From assembly GCA_966250385.1 (NCBI GenBank), contig CBINHC010000001.1, positions 248,001 to 312,000 on the forward strand: a stretch of DNA of 64,000 nucleotides, given 5' to 3'. Made by a program: the position numbers and the translations under genes. Each line of letters begins with the position of its first letter. Position 1 is the stretch's first letter. Source of the DNA: DASWTL01 sp966250385. Its GTDB lineage: Bacteria > Bacteroidota > Bacteroidia > Sphingobacteriales > Sphingobacteriaceae. The notes under the pieces were generated by a model, which was not told the origin of the DNA, searched no databases, and saw only the letters and a list, made by a program, of their open reading frames with translations. This document shows positions 24,857 through 33,381 of this stretch, piece after piece.

Positions 24857-25351
24857 ATGAAAAGTAATTTTGATTTTGGGAGATATGTGATTGAACATTG
24901 CGGAAACGCCGAATACATCTTTGACCGGTTTATCGGGCTGAAGATCCGGGTCATTCCTTTCTCCTCGTTCGAGGAGTGGACGGAGAACCCCTACGAACTG
25001 CGGTTTTATGTCATCGACGGGGAGGATACGATGGTGTTCGAGACCGTGGATTTCTACGGGCAGTATGATGAAGATGAGATCCGCGATGCCATCAAATGGT
25101 TCCTCGACTCTGTAGGCCGCCCCGATCATGTCATCGTCCCCGAAGAGGACGAATCGCCTTTCAAGATCCTCGAATTCTACAATATCGACACTGCAGAGCA
25201 GCTGGCCAGCCTCGGCATTCCCAGGAACCTTTCCCAGGAAGAGGAGGTGCTCCGGGTCAAACTGTTCAAGCAGCGCCTTTCCCTTCAGAACAAGATCCCC
25301 CTTTACAAGCTGGAATATATCGAGGTTCCCCGGGAACTTGACCGTAGCTGA
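24857..25351 (+). CDS. Hypothetical acidic protein
   Basis: 164 residues from the ATG at 24857; a GTG at 24851 would add two. The protein is soluble and strongly acidic. It contains FDRFIGLKIRVIPFSSFEEWTENPYELRFYVIDGEDTMVFETVDFYGQYDEDEI and a C-terminal helix rich in Lys and Leu. I recognise no family. It follows the tRNA-Cys-like element by 32 nt and could be transcribed with it. The next small gene begins 77 nt downstream. Confidence 0.6.
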   Translation: MKSNFDFGRYVIEHCGNAEYIFDRFIGLKIRVIPFSSFEEWTENPYELRFYVIDGEDTMVFETVDFYGQYDEDEIRDAIKWFLDSVGRPDHVIVPEEDESPFKILEFYNIDTAEQLASLGIPRNLSQEEEVLRVKLFKQRLSLQNKIPLYKLEYIEVPRELDRS

Positions 25352-25428
25352 TCGCGGTTTCCTGCCTGATCAAGCCTTTTTCTTACTCCTTATAACATTT
25401 CGGCCGGAAACTCGTATGAGTAATCATT

Positions 25429-25647
25429 ATGAGTTTAGAGGGCATTCAGTTTAAATCCGAGCAACTGTTCAATCACTGCCGGAAGGGAATCTTCTGGGGC
25501 ATCATCCTGGATGAGGATGAAGAGTGGTTTGAGATCCGTCTTACCCATCATCTGAAAGGTCTGATCAGGATCCCGGCCGGGAAGGTCATCCAGGTGCGGA
25601 AGAGCTTTCTGCTGAACCGTGTTGAACCGGGTAATTCCGGCCGGTAG
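25429..25647 (+). CDS. Small hypothetical protein
   Basis: 72 residues from ATG at 25429. The sequence has beta-strand-like alternation: KGIFWGIILDEDEEWFEIRLTHHLKGLIRIPAGKVIQVRKSFLL. That is compatible with a small SH3- or Sm-like barrel, which is inference only. It ends just before a hairpin terminator. No family is recognised. Confidence 0.55.
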   Translation: MSLEGIQFKSEQLFNHCRKGIFWGIILDEDEEWFEIRLTHHLKGLIRIPAGKVIQVRKSFLLNRVEPGNSGR

Positions 25648-25656
25648 ACCATAAGA

Positions 25657-25674
25657 AAGGGGCTCGCGCCCCTT
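25657..25674. terminator. Bidirectional terminator
   Basis: AAGGGGC/GCCCCTT stem with TCGC loop (25657-25663, 25668-25674) between convergent genes. A U-rich tail follows on plus. Confidence 0.75.
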
Positions 25675-25695
25675 CTTTATGGATGAAATTTCCTG

Positions 25696-26088
25696 CTAGT
25701 GTGCGTGTCTGATATTATGGTCCACTGAGTGGACATGTGCATGCTGAGACCTTCTTTCGGTGAATAAACCGGCTCCCATTTCCATAATACCCACGATGAG
25801 GTGCGGCCAGCAGATCTGGTCTGCAAATCCGAACAGCCACGGAGAGGCCGCCAGGAAAAGTCCTGCCAGGACATCCATGGTCAGGTGTGTGCTCATTGAG
25901 AGCACCTTCTTTCCTCCCCCTTCATAATCGGTGATGAATGACATGACCAGGATGAGCGCACCTACCGCGATCGCGGACCATTTTGCGGCATCGATCTCGT
26001 CAAAATTGAACAGCCAGGGCGCTGCCAGCAACGCAATTCCAATAATGTAATCCAACACGGCATGGAACCTTCTACTAATAAATCTCAT
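25696..26088 (-). CDS. SPW repeat membrane protein
   Basis: 130 residues. Two repeats each end in a (S/A)PWLF-F motif: APWLFNF near residues 23-29 and SPWLFGF near 82-88. Each is embedded in a hydrophobic helix pair, so about four helices in all, as in the SPW family (PF03779). The C-terminal tail is histidine-rich (HAHVHSVDHNIRHAH) and could bind metal, but this is not demonstrated. SPW proteins have no established function. It is a single gene with a terminator on its downstream side. Confidence 0.82.
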   Translation of the reverse strand: MRFISRRFHAVLDYIIGIALLAAPWLFNFDEIDAAKWSAIAVGALILVMSFITDYEGGGKKVLSMSTHLTMDVLAGLFLAASPWLFGFADQICWPHLIVGIMEMGAGLFTERRSQHAHVHSVDHNIRHAH

Positions 26089-26160
26089 AGCATTTAAGTT
26101 TTAGTTTTACGACTGCTTTAATTCAAAGGCTGTGCCAAATTGACGAACAGGAGCGGGAGA

Positions 26161-27906
26161 TCACCGGTGGGAAGAGGGCTGGTTGTTCTGGGCCGGCGAG
26201 GCGATCCGGGATCGTTCGATGATTTCACGGATGATGTCGTCCAGCTGAACGGCAGACTGTTTCAGCAGCTTAAGCAGCTCCTGTACCTGCTGGATGTCCA
26301 GGTCATCGGCAAACAGGTTGATAATTCCGAGGATCGAAGAGAGCGGCGCCCGGACCTTATGGGCCTGCAGCCATGCAATTTCCTGCAAACGCTCATTCTG
26401 GTGTTCAATGGAGCGCAGATGGTCGATCGTATCGGTGATATCATGCGAGTTGATGACGATCCCCTCTATGCCCGGTTCATCCATCAGGTTGGTAGCCACC
26501 GTTTCGATCCACCGGTAGTTGCCGTTGCCGACATGGAAGCGGTATGGCGTTGATTTGGCTCTTTTGACGTGTCTCAGGGCCTGGAATTCCTGGTAAAGTT
26601 TCTCCCGGTCATCCGGATGGACCAGGTTAAAGGCGTTCATGCCCAGGAACTCTTCAGCCTTGCTGCTTAATACCGAGTTCAATGACTGGCTGAGGTATTT
26701 ATAGTTGCCCTCAAAATCGACCACATTGATCAGGTCGGAGCCTTCCCGGACGAGCGTCTTGAACAGCCGTTCGCTGTTCTTCAGCTGCTCCTCGGCCTGG
26801 ATCGTTTTGGTCTGGTCCCTTCCGACAATGCAGATCCGGGTGATGCGGCCCTCTTCGGTGACGGGATAGATCGCATACCGAAGCCATTGCGGTCCCTCAG
26901 CGGTGTCATGTTTTCGTTCATATTCGACGACCTCTCCGGCCTGCACCTTTTCGATCTGTTCGCTGAAGAATTGCCTGCGTTCCGGGTCCAGGTAATCCAG
27001 AATGCTCCGGCCGGCCTCCAGCTTGTTCCTATGCCCCTGGCCGAAAAAAAGTTCCAGCGCCTTGCGGTTGAAAGATTTGATTTGCAACTGGTCATCCGTA
27101 ACAATAAAGCCCTCCACGGCGCTTTCAAAGACAGCTTTGAGATTGGTCTTTATTTCGGTGATCCTGTTTTCCGCCTCCACCCGGTCGCTGATATCGCGAT
27201 AGTTGCTCACGAAGCCCCGAACGCCTTCATCCTGCAGGAGATTCGTCACAGTCCCTTCCACCCACAAAAGAGACCCGTCCTTGCGGCGGATCCGGATGCG
27301 GCGCCTGGCGGTAGCCCCGGGAAGGAGCAGTTCCGGCATCTGACCGGACGAATTGTCTTCATAGGGATGCAGGACGGTGGCTCCCGGCCTGTTGATCACC
27401 TCTTCAGTTTCATAGCCGGTTTTCCTGGCAAATGCCGGGTTCACATAGGAGATCAGGCCGTCCTGATCCGTGACGGCAATGATGTCCTCGGAATTCCGGA
27501 TCAGGGAGGCAAAGCGGTTGCCTTCTTTTCCGGCCCGTTCCTGGAGCTGTTTCTGTGCGGTTATGTCCAGGATCTGGGAGATGCGGGCGTGCTTTCCCTC
27601 GTATTCGATCGGATAGCTGGTGATCTGAACGAATATGGATTGACCGTTCCGGGTAATGTGGGTGCTTTCGAATACAGACGTAGTATCCGCGGACGCGCTC
27701 CTGATCCGTTTTTTTAGTTCCTCCGCCTCTTCGGGATGCCTCAGCTGGCTGATGCGCATTGAACAAAGCTGTGCGGCGGAATAACCGTAAAGGTCTGCGG
27801 CCGACTGGTTAACCCTGAGGATTTGCAGCGACTCATCGTCAAAGACGAGCATAGCCAGCGGGTTCTTATGGAAGAGGTCCTGATACCACGGATTTTCGCT
27901 ACCCAT
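26161..27906 (-). CDS. Four-PAS sensor with H-box but no ATPase domain
   Basis: 581 residues, no signal or membrane helix. Four PAS/PAC units are visible: about 5-120, 125-245, 255-370 and 385-500. They carry typical blocks such as ITDYVNPAFARKTGYETEEV-like (here ISYVNPAFARKTGYETEEV) and HPDDREKLYQEF. After a short coiled region comes an H-box: WLQAHKVRAPLSSILGIINLF, with H516 as the candidate phospho-acceptor. The protein ends 65 residues later without the N, G1, F or G2 boxes of a HATPase domain. It cannot autophosphorylate alone. It might be a phosphoacceptor/dimerisation partner or a signalling decoy. Confidence 0.82.
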   Translation of the reverse strand: MGSENPWYQDLFHKNPLAMLVFDDESLQILRVNQSAADLYGYSAAQLCSMRISQLRHPEEAEELKKRIRSASADTTSVFESTHITRNGQSIFVQITSYPIEYEGKHARISQILDITAQKQLQERAGKEGNRFASLIRNSEDIIAVTDQDGLISYVNPAFARKTGYETEEVINRPGATVLHPYEDNSSGQMPELLLPGATARRRIRIRRKDGSLLWVEGTVTNLLQDEGVRGFVSNYRDISDRVEAENRITEIKTNLKAVFESAVEGFIVTDDQLQIKSFNRKALELFFGQGHRNKLEAGRSILDYLDPERRQFFSEQIEKVQAGEVVEYERKHDTAEGPQWLRYAIYPVTEEGRITRICIVGRDQTKTIQAEEQLKNSERLFKTLVREGSDLINVVDFEGNYKYLSQSLNSVLSSKAEEFLGMNAFNLVHPDDREKLYQEFQALRHVKRAKSTPYRFHVGNGNYRWIETVATNLMDEPGIEGIVINSHDITDTIDHLRSIEHQNERLQEIAWLQAHKVRAPLSSILGIINLFADDLDIQQVQELLKLLKQSAVQLDDIIREIIERSRIASPAQNNQPSSHR

Positions 27907-28059
27907 ATGATTGGCGTTTGAGGAATGGATCGGATTCGAATCTGCTCGTCATTTTGTTATGGGTGCACAATGGCCTGGCCGCAGGTATGACGTATGACGA
28001 ATACCTTCAGCCGACCACTCCAACGGCTCTGTGAACCGTAATCGCCCGGTTACCCCGGA

Positions 28060-28266
28060 TCAGTAAGAAGAATGAAACTCTTCATTCTCACCGATTCCCT
28101 GTGTGTTGGGCGATTGCTTCAGGATCTCGGTCATCTTCTTATAACTGCCTTTTCCGCCAGGATTACTGTAACCGATCTGTCCCACCGTGCCGACATTGTT
28201 GTCACTGGCTGAATAATCGTGGCCGGAGAGACTATAGTGTTTTTTTATTTTCTTTTTGGATTTCAT
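28060..28266 (-). CDS. Small hypothetical basic, glycine/serine-rich protein
   Basis: 68 residues. It begins MKSKKKIKKHYSLSGHDYSA and continues with low-complexity polar sequence (NVGTVGQIGYSNPGGKGSYKK). A GGAGGATTC ribosome site precedes the ATG. No family is recognised and it is probably disordered. It is one of three tiny same-strand genes in 0.8 kb. Confidence 0.5.
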   Translation of the reverse strand: MKSKKKIKKHYSLSGHDYSASDNNVGTVGQIGYSNPGGKGSYKKMTEILKQSPNTQGIGENEEFHSSY

Positions 28267-28341
28267 AAACAGAATCCTCCTTTAAGTTTAACAACCGGCA
28301 ATCCTGCAGGTTTTAGGTGAGGAATCAGGATCCCGGGATGA

Positions 28342-28572
28342 TCACCGTCCGTCCCGGCCATCTTCGAGCGGCGGAACCCATCGCTGCCATTTCACAGCAC
28401 CTGCCGTTCCGGCAGGGTAAAAGGTCGCGCCGGTCCGCTTATCGACCAGGTACAGCCGGTCTCCGACATTAACAGCCTGGTACCGGTCATCGTGGTAGGT
28501 TTGGGCCAGATAGCCGATGATCAGGACGAGGCAGAAGAGCAGGATGATCTTAATGGTTTCCAGAGATTTCAT
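28342..28572 (-). CDS. Small membrane-anchored hypothetical protein
   Basis: 76 residues. A single N-terminal helix (about 8-24, IKIILLFCLVLIIGYLAQ) is followed by a small beta-rich tail with RYQAVNVGDRLYLVDKRTGATFYP. That motif looks like a short propeller-like hairpin. The protein is probably anchored in the inner membrane and faces the periplasm. It lies 36 nt downstream of the next small gene. Confidence 0.55.
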   Translation of the reverse strand: MKSLETIKIILLFCLVLIIGYLAQTYHDDRYQAVNVGDRLYLVDKRTGATFYPAGTAGAVKWQRWVPPLEDGRDGR

Positions 28573-28608
28573 ATCGGACGTTTTTCTGTGAGCGGATGAA
28601 CGGGAGAC

Positions 28609-28833
28609 TTAATCGAGGATAATGAACCATTTGCTGTCATCATCCTTGGCATAGGTAAGCCCGTCACTCATTTCGTGGACCTCCCGGCCATGCTTCTCAC
28701 TGAAATAGCTTTTGATCTCACGAACCACCATCCCGCCGTTTTCCCGGCGCAAATAGACCAGCAGCGCCTGGATGGTCGGTGCTACTTCGTTTAATCGCTG
28801 TTCGTCGCTTTCCCTGACAAATGCTGAGCTCAT
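28609..28833 (-). CDS. Small hypothetical acidic protein
   Basis: 74 residues, soluble and predicted mostly helical (QRLNEVAPTIQALLVYLRREN) with a terminal strand (DDDSKWFIILD). AAAAAGGATTCC precedes the ATG. No family is recognised. It is the first of three consecutive minus-strand genes for tiny proteins. Confidence 0.5.
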   Translation of the reverse strand: MSSAFVRESDEQRLNEVAPTIQALLVYLRRENGGMVVREIKSYFSEKHGREVHEMSDGLTYAKDDDSKWFIILD

Positions 28834-29105
28834 AGGAATCCTTTTTGTTTAAAGACAAGCCGGGCTGCGGAAATGTTTACCACCGGCCGGGCGGTTACCG
28901 GTTTTCCCCGGTGGAGCGCAGAGGCCGATGATCTTTTTTGGACGTAACGGAGATTTTGTGGAAAAATAAATCGCTGAAAAAACTGCCGATTTGCAGAGAA
29001 ATCAGCGGTCATGCTGATCATTTAACCGGTTTTAGCTGTCAGTTAATTTCCTTTATCATAGAATGTTAGGGAAAGTAATATCTTTACAACCGCAAATTTT
29101 ACTAT
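28834..29105. other. Divergent intergenic region
   Basis: About 270 nt between the small minus-strand genes and the FG-GAP lipoprotein gene. TATCTTTA at 29079-29086 is one base from TAnnTTTG and fits the lipoprotein gene. An open frame on the minus strand (28830-29021) overlaps the neighbouring gene and looks like chance. Confidence 0.4.
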
Positions 29106-30635
29106 ATGAAAAAACTTTTACTCCTGCTAACGCTCGCAACTTTCCTGGGAGCCTGTCAAAAAACCGATCCGGAGCCCGGGACGGCCAAATCCTCGGTCAA
29201 GACCGTAACGGCTTTTAAGTTCTTAAAGGCTAACAATGCTTCACTGGAATCGGATATTACCGGAGTTGTCCAGGGCAATACCATCACGCTGGACATTCCG
29301 GCAAACGTGACCGCCCGGGAATTCGTGGCGACCTTCACCCTTGCCGCCAATGCGAAGCTGACGGTAGGTTCGGTGGAGCAGGTGAGCGGAACCACAAAGA
29401 ATGATTTCAGTAACGTGGTGACGTACACCGTTACGGCCGAAGATGGTACCACTGCCAACTATACCGCAGAGGTCAAAAGCACCGGTGTCGCACCCTCTTC
29501 AAACGTCAACCTGACAACATCCTATTACCTGTATGCCGAAAAGGAAAATGTTTATTATGGAAACTTTTCGACGATTCTTCAATCGGTGCATGGCGGTTAC
29601 TTCGGCGATGAGTTTGCTGCCAGGGCATTTTATGACTTTGACAAAGACGGAGATCTGGACCTGATCGCCGCATCATTTAATTTTGATGCCAACGTAGGGC
29701 TCCCGGTTCATTTTTACAAAAATAACGGTGGAACTTTCCAGAAAGATGAGTCCGTATTTGAAGGCTCTGTTCCAACCTATGTCCATGCGCGTCAGGCCCT
29801 GCTGGGCGATTTCGATAAGAACGGCTGGATGGATGTGGTGATCGTTGGGCATGGTTATGATAAGGATCCATTCCCCGGTGAAAAGCAGAAGGTCTTCATG
29901 AATTTCAACGGCAAGTTTACCGCCAAAGAACTACCGCTGCCTGCAGGAAACCGTTTACCGTTCACCCATTCGGGTTGTGCCGGAGATGTGGATAATGACG
30001 GGGATGTTGACCTGTTCTTTACAAGCACCATGGTGAATCAGGGCGGCATCTTCCTGAAAAATGACGGAAAGGGCAACTTCTCATATGACGCAACCATGTT
30101 TCCATCAGACATCACAGGCCGGAATTACTATACCTCAGTTCTTTACGACCTGAATGGTGACGGCTATCTGGATCTCGTAATCACCGGGCATGATAAGGAC
30201 CCGAACACGGTTCTTTACCCGAACATCGTTGCAAAACCGAAAGTGCTCTGGGGCAGCGTATCCGGGAAGTTCACCAGTGCCAACAGTACTGACCTTCCGG
30301 TAGTAGGCGGGTTCGGTGTAACCAATAATATTAACATACTGGATTATGACAAGGACGGAAAGCCGGATCTGCTCCTGACCAAGACCGGTGATGGTACCCA
30401 GCTTTTATTCTACCAGGGGTACTACATTCAGCTTCTTAAAAACAATGGCGGCAAGACCTTTACGGATGTTACCACGACGGCGGTCGGAAGTTACCGGAAT
30501 GACAATCCGCCGAAATGGATCATCTGGCTCAGACCACATGATGTGGATAATGACGGTGATATCGATATCACGACCGAAGACACGTTTGACTCTCACGTTT
30601 GGATCAATAACAACGGAACCTTCACCAAGAGTTAA
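29106..30635 (+). CDS. FG-GAP/VCBS repeat lipoprotein with N-terminal Ig-like domain
   Basis: 509 residues. The lipobox is TFLGAC. Residues about 25-125 resemble the DUF5018-type Ig-like domain of Bacteroidota (ITLDIPANVTAREFVATFTL, TYTVTAEDGTTANYTAEVK). The rest is a beta-propeller of FG-GAP/VCBS units with calcium loops such as DFDKDGDLDLI, DVDNDGDVDLFF, DLNGDGYLDLVIT and DYDKDGKPDLLLT. It is probably surface-exposed, binding glycans or protein; the ligand is unknown. It is monocistronic, with a UUCG-loop terminator. Confidence 0.85.
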   Translation: MKKLLLLLTLATFLGACQKTDPEPGTAKSSVKTVTAFKFLKANNASLESDITGVVQGNTITLDIPANVTAREFVATFTLAANAKLTVGSVEQVSGTTKNDFSNVVTYTVTAEDGTTANYTAEVKSTGVAPSSNVNLTTSYYLYAEKENVYYGNFSTILQSVHGGYFGDEFAARAFYDFDKDGDLDLIAASFNFDANVGLPVHFYKNNGGTFQKDESVFEGSVPTYVHARQALLGDFDKNGWMDVVIVGHGYDKDPFPGEKQKVFMNFNGKFTAKELPLPAGNRLPFTHSGCAGDVDNDGDVDLFFTSTMVNQGGIFLKNDGKGNFSYDATMFPSDITGRNYYTSVLYDLNGDGYLDLVITGHDKDPNTVLYPNIVAKPKVLWGSVSGKFTSANSTDLPVVGGFGVTNNINILDYDKDGKPDLLLTKTGDGTQLLFYQGYYIQLLKNNGGKTFTDVTTTAVGSYRNDNPPKWIIWLRPHDVDNDGDIDITTEDTFDSHVWINNNGTFTKS

Positions 30636-30658
30636 ATAAAGCCGAATAAACGGATTTG

Positions 30659-30685
30659 AAAGGGGGCTTCGGCCCCCTTTGTTTT
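30659..30685 (+). terminator. Terminator of the FG-GAP lipoprotein gene
   Basis: AAAGGGGGC/GCCCCCTTT stem (30659-30667, 30672-30680) with a TTCG tetraloop, then GTTTTTG. Confidence 0.9.
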
Positions 30686-30993
30686 TGAAATTGAATCGCC
30701 AAGGTGTCTGTGTATGTTTCGGGAGAGTGGCCGCCGAAATCAGTAAAGCGAGCGAGTCAGAGTCCATAAGGCTTATTAATCATGGAAATGTAGCAGGTGT
30801 CCGGTCACTTCCCGGGGGAGTACGAATAAATCAATCCTGCCAGGTAAAGCCTTCAGAAGTAAGGAAATACAAAAAAAGCCGCAATTCAGCTCTGGTGGTC
30901 CAGTTTATGGTTTATGGCTGTTGACTTACTTCAGGATTATCAATAAAAATATTTATTTTCAGTATGAATAATGTTGTCATCAGCGCATTCAAG
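30686..30993. other. Unexplained intergenic stretch
   Basis: About 310 nt. A frame open from 30679 to 30924 has no start-site support and an odd composition; it begins inside the terminator region. I see no promoter consensus or hairpin I would defend. It may be a relic sequence. Confidence 0.35.
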
Positions 30994-32115
30994 ATGAAAA
31001 AGATTTCACTTCTATTGCTTGCTATTTTTCCGTTCACGGTTTTCGCTCAGCAAACAGATTCCAGCAAGGCTATTATTCAAGGTACCGTTGACGGTTCCCC
31101 GAAGGGAACCCTGATCCTGAGCAAACCTTTCGCAGCAGTCGGGGACTATGATACCATCCCTTACGATAATCACAGATTTTATTTTGAGAAAAGTATAAAA
31201 GGATGCCAGGTGTTCAACCTATCCACCGTGGAGGACCGGGATGATGGCAGTTGGGTGGCCTATGATTTTATGTTGGAAGCGGCTACGACCGTCAATATGA
31301 ATTTGAATACTCAATCCATGCGTCGGGCTTCCCGAATTGATGGTGGTAAAAATCAACTGGAGTTTGCGGAATTTGACCGGACTTACCTGACCAAAATCGA
31401 TAGCCATGTGACTTTCATGGAGCAGGTCAGGAAAAGTGGCAGAAGCAAAGCCGAATTAGATAGTATTAATAAAGTGAATTGGGATAAGGTTAATCTGTGG
31501 ATGTTGAATTACGCAAGTAAGAATATCACTCCGACGGGCGCCTACGCAATATGGCACCTGATCCGAAGATACGATGAATGGGGCGGATTTATTCCCGTTC
31601 CTTCGTTGATAAAGCTGAGCGATCAATACGCGAAGTCGCTTCCGAACTCGATATATACATCAGCGATTTCCCGGTACCGGGACGGACTCAGTTATAACCA
31701 GGTCAACTCTGATTTTGTCGATATCAGCCTGCCTGATCAATCCGGCAGCGTGACTTCGGTTTCGGGCCTGGGGAAAGGAAAACTGGTGTTACTGGACTTC
31801 TGGGCTTCATGGTGCGGGCCTTGCCGGAAGAAATCCAAGCTCCTGTTGCCAGTATACGATATGTATCGTTCCAGGGACTTTGAGATTATCTCGATCTCTG
31901 TGGATGCGTCCAGAGAAAGCTGGCTGAAAGCGATTAGCGCGGATAAAATTCAGTGGAAAACGTTGATTGACCAGGGTAACAAAAATAATGTGCAGGATTT
32001 ATATCATGCATATACTTTACCTTCCAACCTGCTGATCAGTCCGGAAGGAAAGATCCTCGCCAAAAATATTGAAGCCGACGAGCTGCAGAAAATATTGAAG
32101 AGCCGCTTTAATTAG
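30994..32115 (+). CDS. TlpA-family thiol-disulfide oxidoreductase
   Basis: 373 residues from the ATG at 30994, giving a signal peptide ending FPFTVFAQQ. An in-frame ATG at 30964 adds ten residues and cannot be excluded. The N-terminal domain (about 25-110) resembles DUF4369, common on such proteins. A helical middle follows, then a C-terminal thioredoxin domain (about 240-373) with the redox site WASWCGPCRKKS. It probably reduces or exchanges disulfides in the periplasm. Composition is more AT-rich than neighbouring core genes. Confidence 0.9.
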   Translation: MKKISLLLLAIFPFTVFAQQTDSSKAIIQGTVDGSPKGTLILSKPFAAVGDYDTIPYDNHRFYFEKSIKGCQVFNLSTVEDRDDGSWVAYDFMLEAATTVNMNLNTQSMRRASRIDGGKNQLEFAEFDRTYLTKIDSHVTFMEQVRKSGRSKAELDSINKVNWDKVNLWMLNYASKNITPTGAYAIWHLIRRYDEWGGFIPVPSLIKLSDQYAKSLPNSIYTSAISRYRDGLSYNQVNSDFVDISLPDQSGSVTSVSGLGKGKLVLLDFWASWCGPCRKKSKLLLPVYDMYRSRDFEIISISVDASRESWLKAISADKIQWKTLIDQGNKNNVQDLYHAYTLPSNLLISPEGKILAKNIEADELQKILKSRFN

Positions 32116-32226
32116 TGAAACGCTGTCCCGCTGTCCCGGCCGCAGTTTGAAGTTGCGATAGTGATCTTAAGATCAGGGCTACTATTTCAGTGTCTCCCTG
32201 ATTTGAAACCGTGCTTGTTTCTGTCC

Positions 32227-32610
32227 TTACGCCGGTGAAATTGCGACTCCGCTTCCGCCAACAGCCTTAATACCGTCATCGAATCTCTTCCAGAACCGGA
32301 TGTAGCGATAACTGGTGTCAAATGGCACGGCATTACATCTTCCTTTCAGCTGCATGGTTAGTGTAATGACTGCCATATCGCCTATAATGTTCAGATTTTC
32401 GACCTGGGGCTGCAGCTCATCGATCACCAATGCCTTGTCACGATAAGTATTCAGATCCATTTCTTTAGTGATTACCTGTCCGCCCGGCACGATAAACAGC
32501 AGATCTTCATGCAATAATTCGTCAAGGGCAGTGACATTACCTTCTTTGATTGCATGGCAGAGCTTGCCTTCCTGCTGAAGTATTTCGTCTTCCGTTATTA
32601 CCTGATCCAT
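32227..32610 (-). CDS. DUF4440-like (NTF2 fold) protein
   Basis: 127 residues. The N-terminal helices QQEGKLCHAIKEGNVTALDELLHEDLLFI match the entry of the SnoaL/NTF2 fold. GQVITKEMDL and the strands VENLNIIGDMAVITLTMQL and YRYIRFWKRF complete it, as in DUF4440. Members are small enzymes or binding proteins of mixed activities; function cannot be assigned. It is a single gene. Confidence 0.8.
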   Translation of the reverse strand: MDQVITEDEILQQEGKLCHAIKEGNVTALDELLHEDLLFIVPGGQVITKEMDLNTYRDKALVIDELQPQVENLNIIGDMAVITLTMQLKGRCNAVPFDTSYRYIRFWKRFDDGIKAVGGSGVAISPA

Positions 32611-32934
32611 ATGGTGTTCCTGTGGCCCTAAATATAGCGCAATTCGTTACCGGGTCGGACTTAGGGAAGCGATTTTTTACCGGTCCGGGGGGGCATTTCA
32701 AACTCAGGCAGGCTGTTTTGGGCGTAGGGCGCCATCGTTCTTTCTGATGTACCTCCCAATTCTTGCGGATTTGTTAGTTTTGAAGCTAGTAAAGGAATTG
32801 GGTTTGGAGTGCTGTCGAAGGATGGGAGCTGTTACAGCTGCTTCTGTTCTCCCCGGGGCGGACCCGATGCTGCACTAAATCTTTCCGGCCTTCTGAAAGT
32901 GGAAAGCCTTTTAAATGATCAAAAAAAGAAAATA
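32611..32934. other. Intergenic region upstream of the EVE gene
   Basis: 324 nt. It contains a CCCAATTC/GAATTGGG dyad (32755-32762 with 32795-32802) enclosing an exact TAnnTTTG match, TAGTTTTG at 32775-32782 on plus. This is a possible regulated promoter for the EVE gene 150 nt downstream. Confidence 0.35.
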
Positions 32935-33339
32935 ATGAACTACTGGTTAGTCAAATCAGAACCATTCAAATACAGCTGGGAGAAATTCAATCAGGATGGC
33001 CGGACCTTCTGGGATGGCGTAAGGAACTATCAGGCCCGGAACAACCTCAAAGAGATGAAAGAAGGCGACCTGGTCATGTTCTACCACAGCAATGAAGGGA
33101 AGTGCGTAGTGGGTATCGCTAAAGTCGTCAGGGAGTTCTACCAGGATCCTACCACCGAGGATCCTAACTGGGTGGTTGTGGATTTGTCGCCGGTAGAATC
33201 GCTCAGGAACCCGGTCACCCTGGAACAGATCAAAAAGGATGAACGGTTGAAGGACATCGGTCTGATCCGGCAGGGAAGGTTATCGGTGATGGGGTTGAAA
33301 CCGGAGGAATTTGACCGGATCATCGAACTCAGCCAGTAG
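32935..33339 (+). CDS. EVE domain protein
   Basis: 134 residues from the ATG at 32935 (MNYWLVKSEPFKYSWEKF). A longer in-frame opening at 32809 lacks conservation. Core blocks are WDGVRNYQARNNLKEMKEGDLVMFYHS and VVGIAKVVREFYQDPT, with WVVVDLSPVESL, all typical of EVE (PUA-like). EVE proteins are thought to recognise modified bases in DNA or RNA; no nuclease or other effector is fused here. It converges with the thioesterase gene. Confidence 0.93.
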   Translation: MNYWLVKSEPFKYSWEKFNQDGRTFWDGVRNYQARNNLKEMKEGDLVMFYHSNEGKCVVGIAKVVREFYQDPTTEDPNWVVVDLSPVESLRNPVTLEQIKKDERLKDIGLIRQGRLSVMGLKPEEFDRIIELSQ

Positions 33340-33349
33340 CAGGAAAGAG

Positions 33350-33373
33350 GGAATCCGGAGAACTCCGGATTCC
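33350..33373. terminator. Probable bidirectional terminator
   Basis: GGAATCCGGAG (33350-33360) pairs with CTCCGGATTCC (33363-33373) between convergent genes. The U tracts are weak. Confidence 0.6.
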
Positions 33374-33381
33374 CTGTATGT

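Noticed and set aside
28830..29021. Open frame of 63 residues on minus
   Set aside because: It overlaps the neighbouring small gene and has no recognisable features.
30679..30924. Open frame of 81 residues on plus
   Set aside because: It starts inside the terminator of the preceding gene and has no start signal. A group II intron relic crossed my mind, but I saw no domain V, so I do not claim it.
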